A stretch of 64,000 nucleotides of DNA, from NCBI GenBank assembly GCA_030745835.1, contig JASLNU010000108.1:11095-75094 (forward strand), given 5' to 3'. Below, one piece after another: positions 16,861 through 26,435 of this stretch (position 1 is its first letter; each line of letters begins with the position of its first letter). The translations under genes were made by a program, and so were the position numbers. Below the pieces are notes generated by a model. The model ran no database searches and was not told the origin of the DNA. It saw nothing but the letters and a program-made list of their open reading frames with translations. The DNA comes from GCA-2687515 sp002687515 (lineage in GTDB: Bacteria; Pseudomonadota; Alphaproteobacteria; Rhodospirillales; UBA2165).

Positions 16861-17477
16861 GCGACGGCGCTATCGCGGTCGCTGTCTTCGTTATCGGATG
16901 CCGTATCGGCATCGTTGGTGGCTGCTTCGGCGCTATCGGCGGCCGCTTCCGGCTGTTCCGCCGGTTGTGGCACATTTGTCCTCTCGACCACCGCTTCGCC
17001 ATCGCCCGGCGGTATATCGACGCTGGGCTGTTCGCTGCCCGCCAAATCGGCCGTGGCCGGTTCCTGGATGGTTGTTTTAGCGGTTTCCGGCTTGCTTTCA
17101 GGTGTAGCGCTTGCCGAGCTGTCCTGCGGATTACCCTGGGATGGCGCTTCCTGCTGCTGCTGATTGCGGTTTCGCCGGCCGCGCCCGCCATCGCGTCCCC
17201 CGTCGCGTCCCCCGTCGCGTCCATCGCGCCCGTCGCCGTTTTCCTGGGCGCCGAGGACACGGAAATAATGTTCCGCGTGCTGGAAATAATTCTCGGACGA
17301 GATGCGATCCCCCGACGCCATCGCGTCGCGCCCGAGGGTGAGGTATTTCTCATAGACCTGCTGCGCGCTGCCGCGAACCCGGACCTCTGGCCCGTTGCTG
17401 TCAAAGCTGTTGTTTTTCGATTGCCGTTTACCATTTCCACGGCCGCGCGGCCGCCGAGAATTCGAGCTTTGCTTCAT
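16857..17477 (-). CDS. DUF4167-domain protein, disordered and repeat-bearing
   Basis: A 206-residue protein. Residues 1-30 are basic (RRPRGRGNGKRQSKN). Residues about 30-80 are the DUF4167 core (VYEKYLTLGRDAMASGDRISSENYFQHAEHYFRVL), found almost only in Alphaproteobacteria. Then come an Arg-Gly-Asp repeat (RDGGRDGGRDGG, encoded by 12-bp repeats at about 17190-17225) and an acidic Ala/Glu/Asp-rich tail. The composition suggests nucleic-acid binding and disorder, and the biological role is unknown. It sits between prmC and clpB, a placement common in this class. Confidence 0.88.
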   Translation of the reverse strand: MKQSSNSRRPRGRGNGKRQSKNNSFDSNGPEVRVRGSAQQVYEKYLTLGRDAMASGDRISSENYFQHAEHYFRVLGAQENGDGRDGRDGGRDGGRDGGRGRRNRNQQQQEAPSQGNPQDSSASATPESKPETAKTTIQEPATADLAGSEQPSVDIPPGDGEAVVERTNVPQPAEQPEAAADSAEAATNDADTASDNEDSDRDSAVA

Positions 17478-17610
17478 GTTACCCTTACTTCATTGCTCTA
17501 ATTTGATTTGTCCGGTCCCCGCCGCATAACTGCTAACCGCGCGCCATCTTGGCGCAATTCCCTCGGTTTCCATCGGCATTAAGGAGCGGAGTTTTTTTCC
17601 GTCAAACGGA

Positions 17611-17631
17611 GCGGGATACTTCCTATCCCGC
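17611..17631. terminator. Short hairpin between prmC and the DUF4167 gene
   Basis: GCGGGATA and TATCCCGC form a perfect 8-bp stem with a 5-base loop within the 211-bp spacer. A neighbouring shorter repeat and an A/T homopolymer run are also present at about 17590-17610. It may end the hisS-to-prmC transcript or be a leader structure of the downstream gene. A second homopolymer-rich stretch lies next to the prmC stop. Confidence 0.4.
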
Positions 17632-17688
17632 GCAATCCCCACAATTTGAACCTAGTTATCCCAGCCATCTTTTCAAACCTTTTTTTAC

Positions 17689-18566
17689 CTAAATATCATG
17701 TTTTTTTAGTGTTGCTAAAAGGCAACGGTCGTGACCGGCAAGGTCTTTTAGCGGTTTTTGAACCTTAAGTCCCTCAAATTTAAGGATTTCGGCAACCTGG
17801 TGGGCCTGCCTGGCTCCGATTTCCAGGATCGCGAGCCCGCCCGGCGCCAATAGGCCGGGCAGGCGCCCGGCGATCTGGCGATAGGCGTTAAGGCCGTCGG
17901 TCCCGCCAAGCAGTGCCCGGGGCGGCTCAAATTCGCGAACCGTCGGCGCCAGATCCGGCCATTCATCAGCCGAAATATAGGGCGGATTGGAGACGACAAT
18001 GTGAAATTCGCCTGGCTTGGTGCCGCTGTTCAGGCAATCCGCCCAATTTCCGCAAAGGATGCGCGCCCGATCCGAAAAACCCAGCCGCTCGGCGTTGGCG
18101 CGGGCGACGGTGGCGGCGCCGGCATCGATATCGACGCCGACGCCGGTGGCATCTTTGAACTCGCTGAGCAGCGCCAGAAGCAGGCAACCGGTGCCGGTGC
18201 CGAGATCGAGTATGCGGGGCCGGTCCGGCAATCGCGCGCGATTGGCGAGGGCCGCTTCGACCAGGCATTCGCTGTCGGGTCTGGGAATCAGCGTTTGCCG
18301 CGTGACCAGGAAATCAAGGCTCCAAAATTCGCGCGTTCCGATGAGATAGGCCAAGGGCTCGCCCCGCGTTCTGCGCGCCGCCAGCTTGGCAACGGCGGCG
18401 GAGGCGGCGGTTTCGATGGCGCGCTCCGGCGCGCCCAGCGCCGCCATGCGCCCAAAACCGGTCACATGTTCCACCAATAGGCCGGTCTCCAGGCGCGCCG
18501 CTTCGATCCCGGCGGCGGCCAGGGTTTCGGTCGTCTTGCCCATGAGGGTGCCTAGATTCACGGGGC

Positions 18567-18570
<4 letters not shown>
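17689..18570 (-). CDS. prmC: Peptide chain release factor N5-glutamine methyltransferase
   Basis: A 293-residue SAM-dependent methyltransferase that methylates the Gln of the GGQ motif in RF1/RF2. It shows LIPRPDSE, the SAM loop ILDLGTGTGCLLLAL (120-134) and the substrate-glutamine motif NPPY at 195-198. The GTG start overlaps the prfA stop by four bases (GTGA), indicating translational coupling of enzyme and substrate genes. Confidence 0.96.
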
Positions 18571-19652
<1,082 letters not shown>

Positions 19653-19675
19653 ATCGGACTATCCAAGTAAAAGTG

Positions 19676-20857
19676 TTAGCGGTTTCGTTTGCCGCGAAAA
19701 AACCGGTCGATCAAAAGCCGTGTTGCCTTGTCAGCGTCACCCTCGGCTTCCTCAAGCACTTTGCGGCGCATTAATTCCAGATTATCGGATTCGGCGCGCG
19801 GCGCTTCCGGATTTCCCGGTTCGTCGGCATATTTGGAGGCTGCCTGGGACACCAGATCGCGCGCGCTTTGCGCATCGGCCTCGCGTGACGACCGGCCCTC
19901 GCGGGTGACACGTTCAAGATCATCAAGGGTATAAAGAAAGGCATCCTCGATGGATTCCACGGATTTGTCGATATCGCCCGGAACGCCGGTATCGATCAGG
20001 AATTGGGGACGCCGCCGGCGCGCGCGCAACGCCGCCGCAACCATTGCCTTGCCCAGCACGAAGCGCCGCGTATTGACCGAAGTGATTACGATATCGGCTT
20101 CTTCCAGCCTTTGCGGCAGGCTGTCGAAGGCGACCGCGTGGCAGTTCAATTGCTGGGCCATAGCTTCGGCCCGGGTTTCCAGTGAATGGGTGACGTTAAG
20201 ATCGCCAAGGCCGGTGGACAAAAAGCTGGACCCCAGAAGTTCGCCCATTTCACCGGCGCCGATAAGCAAGCCCCGGCAGCGCGCCAGATCGCCATGTATG
20301 TCGCGCGCCACCTCGACGGCGGCGGCCGAGATGGAAACCGGGCGCTGCCCGATGCCGGTCTTTTTGTAGACCTGTTCGCTGACTTGGATGGCGGCGTCCA
20401 TCAATGGGCCGAGCACGGGTCCGGCCACGTTTTCCCGCGTCGCCGTAGCGTAGGCGGTGCCTACCTGATCCAGGAAACGCGCATCGCCGATCACCAGGCA
20501 TTCCAAACCGGAGGCGACGGCGAAGGCGTGCTTTACCGCTTCGCCGCCCGACAGGAGATAGCTTTGGTTCTCGATATCGGAACGGCTGACGCCGGCGTTG
20601 GCGGCCAATAGTTTTCGAATTTCGTCGCCGGTTTCGAGGGGCTCGTCGGCGATCGTATAAATCTCGGTTCGGTCAATGCTCGACAGGACCAGAACCTCGT
20701 CCAGGCCGGCGCGCCTGAGGCGGCCATAAAAGGCCGGCAGTTCGCTGGCATCGAGAAACAGCCGGTCGCGCAATATCATCGTCGATGAGCGATGGTCGGC
20801 GCCCACCACCATCAAATGCTGGATAGGACTGTTCCCTTGTTTTTCGGCGTCGGTCAC
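19676..20857 (-). CDS. Glutamyl-tRNA reductase-like protein without the catalytic Cys
   Basis: The 393-residue sequence follows GluTR (HemA) along its whole length: VGADHRSS at the start, VLSSIDRTEIY, the HAFAVASGL block, a Rossmann loop LLIGAGEMGELL, LIDTGVPGDID and a helical C-terminus. In active enzymes the third of these reads STCNRTE, and its Cys forms the thioester with glutamate. Here Cys is Ile61 and the next Asn is Asp62. The GEPQI motif is GDARF and the NADPH-domain NRT is HSL. Alphaproteobacteria normally make ALA from glycine and succinyl-CoA (established knowledge), so the gene is not needed for haem. It is 4 bp after hisS and 23 bp before prfA, the ancestral hemA-prfA-prmC order. 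It is therefore probably a retained, repurposed homologue. Confidence 0.85.
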   Translation of the reverse strand: MTDAEKQGNSPIQHLMVVGADHRSSTMILRDRLFLDASELPAFYGRLRRAGLDEVLVLSSIDRTEIYTIADEPLETGDEIRKLLAANAGVSRSDIENQSYLLSGGEAVKHAFAVASGLECLVIGDARFLDQVGTAYATATRENVAGPVLGPLMDAAIQVSEQVYKKTGIGQRPVSISAAAVEVARDIHGDLARCRGLLIGAGEMGELLGSSFLSTGLGDLNVTHSLETRAEAMAQQLNCHAVAFDSLPQRLEEADIVITSVNTRRFVLGKAMVAAALRARRRRPQFLIDTGVPGDIDKSVESIEDAFLYTLDDLERVTREGRSSREADAQSARDLVSQAASKYADEPGNPEAPRAESDNLELMRRKVLEEAEGDADKATRLLIDRFFRGKRNR

Positions 20858-20861
20858 GCGT

Positions 20862-22109
20862 TTATTCTCCCGCTCCGGTCAGATGTTCGGCAACCTGATC
20901 CAAGGATACCTCGGATTGGGCTCCGGAATCCATATCTCGTAGCGTCGCCGCGCCGCGCGCCAGTTCATCGTCGCCTAGCAATACCGCCCAGCGGGCATTG
21001 ACCTTATCGGCGCGCTTCATGCGTTTGCTCATATTACCCGAATATCCAAGATCCACCGCGATGCCGGCGCGGCGCAGGTTTTGCGTCAAATCAAGGGCTG
21101 CCGCTTCGGCGTCCTTGCCGACCGGAACGACCGCAACGGGACGCTTCGCGGTGTCCGCCTCGCCGGTCAAAAGGGCCAGCCTCTCGACACCCGCCGCCCA
21201 GCCGGTACCCGGCGTTTGGCGCCCGCCCATCTGCTGAAATAGGCCGTCATAACGCCCGCCGGCGAGAACCGTTCCCTGCGCGCCCAACTCATCGGTCGTG
21301 AATTCGAAGGCGGTATGACAATAATAGTCGAGCCCGCGCACCAGCCGGTTGTTGATTTCGTGGGCAACACCCAGCTTTTCCAGGCCTTCGCGGACGCTGT
21401 CGAAAAATGCGCGCGACGTATCGTTGAGGCAATCGGTCAAGACCGGCGCGTTCTCGATCACGCCGCGGTCGCCATCATCCTTGGAATCGAGGATACGCAG
21501 CGGGTTGCGCTGCAGCCGCTCGCGGCTGTCGCCGGACAGTTCATCCTGGCGGCCTTGCAGATAATCGACCAGGAGGTCCCGATAGGCGGCGCGGCTTTCG
21601 CCGTCGCCGAGAGTGTTTAATTCCAGGGTCACCTTGTCGCCGACGCCGAGCTGGCCCAGAAACTGATTGGCGAGGGCGATCACCTCGATATCGGCAAGTG
21701 GCTGGGCTACGCCGATCAGTTCGACACCGACTTGATTGAACTGGCGGCGGCGGCCCTTTTGCGGCCGCTCGTAGCGGAACATGGGTCCGCGGTAGAAATA
21801 TTTAAGCGGCAGATCCTGCTGCAACCCGCCGGACATGACGGCGCGGGCAACGCCGGCAGTGCCCTCGGGCCGCAGCGTAATGCTATCGCCGCCGCGATCC
21901 TCGAAACTATACATTTCCTTGGTCACAATGTCGGACGTATCACCGAGGGTTCGCGAAAAGACCTCGGTGAATTCGAATATGGGCGTCGTGATCTCGCCAT
22001 AGCCATAGAGTTCGGCGACATCGAAGGCGATGCGCTCGACGCGCCGCAATTGGCGGCTTTCGCTGGGAAGCACGTCCTGGGTGCCGCGAACGGGTTTAAG
22101 AGACGCCAT
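20862..22109 (-). CDS. hisS: Histidyl-tRNA synthetase
   Basis: A 415-residue class II synthetase. Visible are the N-terminal PVRGTQDVLP, motif 2 (FYRGPMFRYERPQKGRRRQFNQVGVE), the His-specific LVRGLDYYCHTAFEF and motif 3 (GGRYDGL), then the anticodon-binding domain. It heads a tight set with the GluTR-like gene, prfA and prmC. Confidence 0.96.
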   Translation of the reverse strand: MASLKPVRGTQDVLPSESRQLRRVERIAFDVAELYGYGEITTPIFEFTEVFSRTLGDTSDIVTKEMYSFEDRGGDSITLRPEGTAGVARAVMSGGLQQDLPLKYFYRGPMFRYERPQKGRRRQFNQVGVELIGVAQPLADIEVIALANQFLGQLGVGDKVTLELNTLGDGESRAAYRDLLVDYLQGRQDELSGDSRERLQRNPLRILDSKDDGDRGVIENAPVLTDCLNDTSRAFFDSVREGLEKLGVAHEINNRLVRGLDYYCHTAFEFTTDELGAQGTVLAGGRYDGLFQQMGGRQTPGTGWAAGVERLALLTGEADTAKRPVAVVPVGKDAEAAALDLTQNLRRAGIAVDLGYSGNMSKRMKRADKVNARWAVLLGDDELARGAATLRDMDSGAQSEVSLDQVAEHLTGAGE

Positions 22110-22218
22110 GAACCGAACTTGCCTTAAACACTGTAAATGAATTGAAAATAATTGCGGGCGCTACCGTTTGATAAACAACGCGGCCGGGTCCGCGTCAAGC
22201 GCTGTCCTGCGGTTCGGA

Positions 22219-23850
22219 TTATTGGGTGACGGCGGTGCCTTTGGAAAGCTTTTCGGCATCCAAGGCCACGTTGCGGCGGACCGTGCCCACCGGGCCGATC
22301 GAGGGAACGATTTTGCCATCCACTTCGATTTCCAGGGCGCCGGCATTTCCGGTCAGAAGGCTGAGACCGCGCCGTGCCGGAACTTCATAGGTATCGCCGC
22401 TGCGTAAGAGTCGGGTCATTACCAGTTGGTTGGCATCGATATCGCGTACCTGGATCCAGCTATCGATGACCGCCCGGATAATGATTTGGCGCGGCGCCGG
22501 CTCGGCGGCGGGTTGCGGCGGCGCTTCGGCACCGGTTTCAACGGCCGCCGTGGGCGCCGCTTCCGGTTCAGCCCTATTATCGCCGGCAGCCGGCGCATCG
22601 GTTGCCGCCGGCTCCGGTCCTTGGCGGGCATCGGATCCGCCGGGAAGCGCGGCAAGCTGTTCGCTGGCGGGTTCGCGGGCCGCCGGTTCCGGGGCTGTTG
22701 GCTCGGTCGCCGGTACAGATGGCGCCGGTACAGATGGCGCCGCTTCGGATGGCGCCGCTTCGTTGGCGGCCGGGACCGGGGCTGGTTGTTCGGGCGCCGC
22801 CGCCGTCGCTTCCACCGGCTCCGGCTCGGATGCGGGCGCTACGGGCGAAGCTTGCGGCGCGGGTTGCGCCGGCCCGGAGGTTTGCCCGGACGCTATTTGT
22901 TCAGACGGCGCCTGCACTTGCGGCTGAGATTCCGGTGCCGCCGGCGTTTCGCTCACCGCCGAGTTTTCGCCGAGCCGTGCCGCGGCGGTTGTCTGCGGCG
23001 TTTCTGGTGCGGATTCTGGTGTGGATTCTGGTGTGGATTCTGGCGGCATTTCTGGTGCCGTCCGTGCCGTGGCCTGTTGGCGGATGGCCGGTTCCGGGAT
23101 CGGGGCCGTTTCCGTCTTTTCCGGTGTCTGATCTTGAACAGCCGACGCAGCGAGCCTTCCGGTACCGGTTTCGACTGCGTCTTGAGACGAAGCGTTATCG
23201 GTTTCTGAGGCGGGCGGCAGGCTGTCGGTTGCGGCGGTTGTGGCGGCCGTACCCGGCGCCGGCGCCTCGGTTTTTTCGCCGTTGCCGGTGCCGGCCGAAG
23301 CGGCGGCGGCACTGGACGGTTGACCCAAATTGGCGGGGCGTACCGTCACCGGCGTTCCCGCCGCCGCGCTATCCGCGACCGAGCCGGCAATTTTCTGGGG
23401 AACGGGTTCGACTGTCGCCACCGCGAAGCGGTCCGAGGTATTCAGGAAATACCAGGCACCGTAGCCGACCGCCACAACCAGCAGGCCGACCATCACGATG
23501 GCGACGCGCGGAATTCCGTTTTCCGGGACGACGGTCGGAAAGGCGAGGTCTTGCGCCGCGCCGTCGGACAGGATTTCGCCGCGATAGCGGTCGACCACCA
23601 ACTGGCCATCGAGCCCGAGATATTCGGCGTAGGTGCGGATGAATCCGACGGCATAAGTGTTACCGGGCAAAGCGTCGAAGCGGCCATCCTCGATGGCCTC
23701 GAGATAGACCAAGCGGATACGCAACTGGGCGGCGACATCGGCCAATTCCTCGCCGCAGCGCAGGCGCGAAGCGCGCAGAAAGGCGCCTACATCGGCGCCG
23801 GTTTTAGCGCCCGCCTCTGCGTCCATTTGATGATGTAACATATCGTTCAT
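22219..23850 (-). CDS. RodZ-like protein (HTH, one membrane span, DUF4115)
   Basis: A 543-residue protein. Residues about 20-95 are a RodZ-type helix-turn-helix (VGAFLRASRLRCGEELADVAAQLRIR...LEAIEDGRFDALPG, YAVGFIRTYAEYLGLD). A single membrane span lies near 155-175 (VAIVMVGLLVVAVGYGAWYFL). A very long Pro/Ala/Glu-rich linker with short tandem repeats fills 180-450, and DUF4115 follows at 450-540 (IRAVIDSWIQVRDIDANQLVM). RodZ links MreB to the cell-wall machinery. The linker is much longer than in E. coli RodZ (whole protein 337 residues). It lies 109 bp upstream of hisS in the same direction; ispG, often between them, is absent. Confidence 0.85.
   Translation of the reverse strand: MNDMLHHQMDAEAGAKTGADVGAFLRASRLRCGEELADVAAQLRIRLVYLEAIEDGRFDALPGNTYAVGFIRTYAEYLGLDGQLVVDRYRGEILSDGAAQDLAFPTVVPENGIPRVAIVMVGLLVVAVGYGAWYFLNTSDRFAVATVEPVPQKIAGSVADSAAAGTPVTVRPANLGQPSSAAAASAGTGNGEKTEAPAPGTAATTAATDSLPPASETDNASSQDAVETGTGRLAASAVQDQTPEKTETAPIPEPAIRQQATARTAPEMPPESTPESTPESAPETPQTTAAARLGENSAVSETPAAPESQPQVQAPSEQIASGQTSGPAQPAPQASPVAPASEPEPVEATAAAPEQPAPVPAANEAAPSEAAPSVPAPSVPATEPTAPEPAAREPASEQLAALPGGSDARQGPEPAATDAPAAGDNRAEPEAAPTAAVETGAEAPPQPAAEPAPRQIIIRAVIDSWIQVRDIDANQLVMTRLLRSGDTYEVPARRGLSLLTGNAGALEIEVDGKIVPSIGPVGTVRRNVALDAEKLSKGTAVTQ
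22709..22753. repeat. 15-bp tandem repeats in the RodZ-like linker
   Basis: GCCGGTACAGATGGC occurs twice in direct succession and is followed by the related GCCGCTTCGGATGGC. On the coding strand this gives repeated APSVP and APSEA units. The array lies in the periplasmic linker, where length change should be tolerated. Confidence 0.8.
23007..23044. repeat. 12-bp tandem repeats in the RodZ-like linker
   Basis: About three copies of GGTGTGGATTCT, the first with one change, encode the TPES repeats in the periplasmic linker. In-frame unit length means slippage changes linker length without a frameshift. Confidence 0.75.
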
Positions 23851-24075
23851 CGAATCGTTTCCGGCCTCATTTGCGAATATTTCTTATTGCAAATGGTCAG
23901 CCGCCCGAAACAAGCGCCGAATAACCCAGACCAATTATGTAGCCGCCTCACTTAAGCGCCTACAATCACACAATATTTCGCGAAATACCAAATACTCTCA
24001 TTCGAGATGTGAATTTACAGATAAAACGCGAATCCCACAAGATTCTTTTATAAGCGGCGCCGAATATTAACGAAC

Positions 24076-26346
24076 TTAAATCATCACACCATGATCGACG
24101 GCGAATTCTCTCAATTTTTCGCGCAGACTATGTTCGTGCGACTGCAGGAGCGTGTCCAGGTAACGCTTCAAATCGCTCGCCGAAAGGCTTCTGATCATGG
24201 CCTTTACCGGCCCGATCGCCGATGGTGTCATCGACAGATTACGGAATCCCAGCCCGACCAGCGCCATCGCGTCGAGCGGACGGCTCGCCATTTCACCGCA
24301 GAGGCTTATCGGTTTTCCGGCTTCGTCGCACTGGCGCACCAACTCGCCAAGCAGGTTGAGCGCCGGTGGCGACAATGGATCGTAGCGGTCGGCCAGGAGC
24401 GGGCTGCCGCGATCGCTTGCGAACAAGAATTGGAATAGATCGTTGCTGCCGACGGATACAAAATCAACGCGTTGCAACAGCGCTTTCATCTGAAAGGCGA
24501 GCGCCGGAACTTCCAGCATGGTTCCCACCTTCAAGAGCCGGGGCAATTTACGGTTGCGCTCTTCAGCCGTCTTCAGTTCTTGGTTCAGGATCGCGACCAA
24601 TGAATCGAACTCCGCGACCTCGGTGATCATCGGAAACATAACACTCAGATCGCGCCCCTCGGCGGCACGGATCAATGCGCGGAACTGATGACGCAGCAGC
24701 ACCGGCCGGTCCAATGCGACGCGCACCGCGCGCCAGCCCATCGCCGGGTTTTCGCCTTCGTCAACCTTCCAATAGGGCAACCCCTTGTCGCCGCCCACAT
24801 CGAGGGTCCGGAATATCACCGGCCTGCCGTCCGATTCATCGATAACGCGTTTATAGAGCTCGGCCTGGCGGTCGACATCGGGAAAATCGTTGCTTTCCAT
24901 GAACGGGATTTCGGTCCGGTAGAGCCCGATGCCGTCGGCGCCGGTATCCTTCATATTCTGGATATCGATAAAAAGTCCGGCATTGATGCTCAAGGACAGT
25001 CTTAGCCCGTCCTTGGTTTCGGCGGGCACGTCGTGCAGAGATGCGTAGGCCGCGATGCGCTGCTGGCGCGCGTTCAAGGTGTCGCTAAAGCTCTGCAGGG
25101 TTTCCTCCGACGGGCGTACATGCACCTCCGCGTTATCGCCGTCGAGAACCACAATATCGTTGTTTTCGACCGTCGCCATTACTTCGGCGGCACGCCCGAT
25201 CACCGGAATGTCGAGCGCCTTGGCGACAATCGCGACATGGGTGGTGGCCGAACCTTCCTCCAGGACCAGACCCCTGAGCGCCGCGCGGTCGTAGTCCAAA
25301 AGCTCGGCCGGACCCATGTTGCGCGCGAACAGGATGATGTCCCTTGTTTCCGGTGAGTTGGGCGCGGTTTCCGGATCGCCGGCCAGATGATTGAGCAGGC
25401 GGTTGGCGAGATCCTCGAAATCGTGCAGGCGTTCGCGAAGATAGGGGTCCATCTGCTGGCGGAAGCGGACGCGCGTATCATTGCGCACCTTGATGACGGC
25501 GGCTTCGGCGGTCAGGCCGGTTTCGATGGCTTCGTGAATGCGTGCCAGCCAGCCGGCATCCTCGGCGAACATCCGGTAGGTTTCCAGGATTTCCCGATGT
25601 TCGCCGCCGCTGGCGACGTCGGACGCCGCCAACATCCTGTCGATGGCACCATGCATCTCGCCAAGGGCGCCGCCGAAGCGGATTCTTTCGGCCTCGGTGT
25701 CATCGGCGACCAGCTTATCGATGGATATGCGCCGTTCGTGGCGATAGGCGGTGCCGATCGCCAGCCCGCCGTTGAGGCGGACGCCCTCGACGCTGACCGG
25801 CAGCATGGTCAAACCCTCGATGGCCTGTAACTCGTCGACCGAAATCAAGCCGCCGCCGGCGATCATCTCGGCAACCACCATGGCGATGGTTTCCAGGGTT
25901 TCCAGCTCTTCCTCTGTGTACTGGCGCTGGGTCCGGTTCTGCACCGCCAGAACGCCGGTTACGCGGCCATCGCGGAGGATCGGAACGCCAGCCAGTGAAT
26001 GGTATCGTTCCTCGCCGGTTTCCGGCCGGTAAACGTAGGCGGGATGGTCCTGTACGTTGGTCAGGGCTATTGGCCGGGCGCGCTGGGCGATGATGCCGAT
26101 CAGCCCCTCGCCGATATTCAGCCTGGTCCGATGGACTGCTTCCGGTGTCAGGCCCGTATTGGCGAACAGTTCGAGGATTTCGCCGGCCCTCAGCACATAG
26201 ATCGAACACACCTCGGCGACAAGATCGGCGGCAATGGTGGTGGCGATCCCATCGAGGCGTTCCTGTGCCGTCCCGGCACCGGCCATGGTGTCGCGGACGC
26301 GCGCCAGCAACCTGCGTGATCCGGACATGTTCGGGCTGCGCGCCAT
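24076..26346 (-). CDS. ptsP: Phosphoenolpyruvate-protein phosphotransferase of the nitrogen PTS
   Basis: A 756-residue EI-Ntr protein: a GAF domain at about 20-165, then enzyme I. The phosphorylated His is His370 in EEGSATTHVAIVAKAL. The PEP-binding barrel includes GIGLYRTEIPFM, RTLDVGGDKGLPY, VGSNDLFQFLFASDR and SLCGEMASRP. It starts the PTS-Ntr phosphorelay controlling nitrogen, potassium and storage metabolism. It follows lysC by 89 bp, a pairing frequent in Alphaproteobacteria. About 225 bp without a gene separates it from the RodZ-like gene. Confidence 0.95.
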   Translation of the reverse strand: MARSPNMSGSRRLLARVRDTMAGAGTAQERLDGIATTIAADLVAEVCSIYVLRAGEILELFANTGLTPEAVHRTRLNIGEGLIGIIAQRARPIALTNVQDHPAYVYRPETGEERYHSLAGVPILRDGRVTGVLAVQNRTQRQYTEEELETLETIAMVVAEMIAGGGLISVDELQAIEGLTMLPVSVEGVRLNGGLAIGTAYRHERRISIDKLVADDTEAERIRFGGALGEMHGAIDRMLAASDVASGGEHREILETYRMFAEDAGWLARIHEAIETGLTAEAAVIKVRNDTRVRFRQQMDPYLRERLHDFEDLANRLLNHLAGDPETAPNSPETRDIILFARNMGPAELLDYDRAALRGLVLEEGSATTHVAIVAKALDIPVIGRAAEVMATVENNDIVVLDGDNAEVHVRPSEETLQSFSDTLNARQQRIAAYASLHDVPAETKDGLRLSLSINAGLFIDIQNMKDTGADGIGLYRTEIPFMESNDFPDVDRQAELYKRVIDESDGRPVIFRTLDVGGDKGLPYWKVDEGENPAMGWRAVRVALDRPVLLRHQFRALIRAAEGRDLSVMFPMITEVAEFDSLVAILNQELKTAEERNRKLPRLLKVGTMLEVPALAFQMKALLQRVDFVSVGSNDLFQFLFASDRGSPLLADRYDPLSPPALNLLGELVRQCDEAGKPISLCGEMASRPLDAMALVGLGFRNLSMTPSAIGPVKAMIRSLSASDLKRYLDTLLQSHEHSLREKLREFAVDHGVMI

Positions 26347-26435
26347 ATCGAAGCTTCCGACGTTTCCTCTTACCCCGACCTAAATATCTTTCGGGCGGCT
26401 GAATTCAACCTTTTCGCAACGGCCGTTTGGGGCCA

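Noticed and set aside
17188..17225. CRISPR-like short repeats
   Set aside because: They are 12-bp in-frame coding repeats (RDGG) inside the DUF4167 gene with no spacers.
22602..23642. Arg/Pro-rich 346-codon frame opposite the RodZ-like linker
   Set aside because: It mirrors the Pro/Ala/Glu repeats of the linker; extreme Arg/Pro composition marks it as an antisense artefact.
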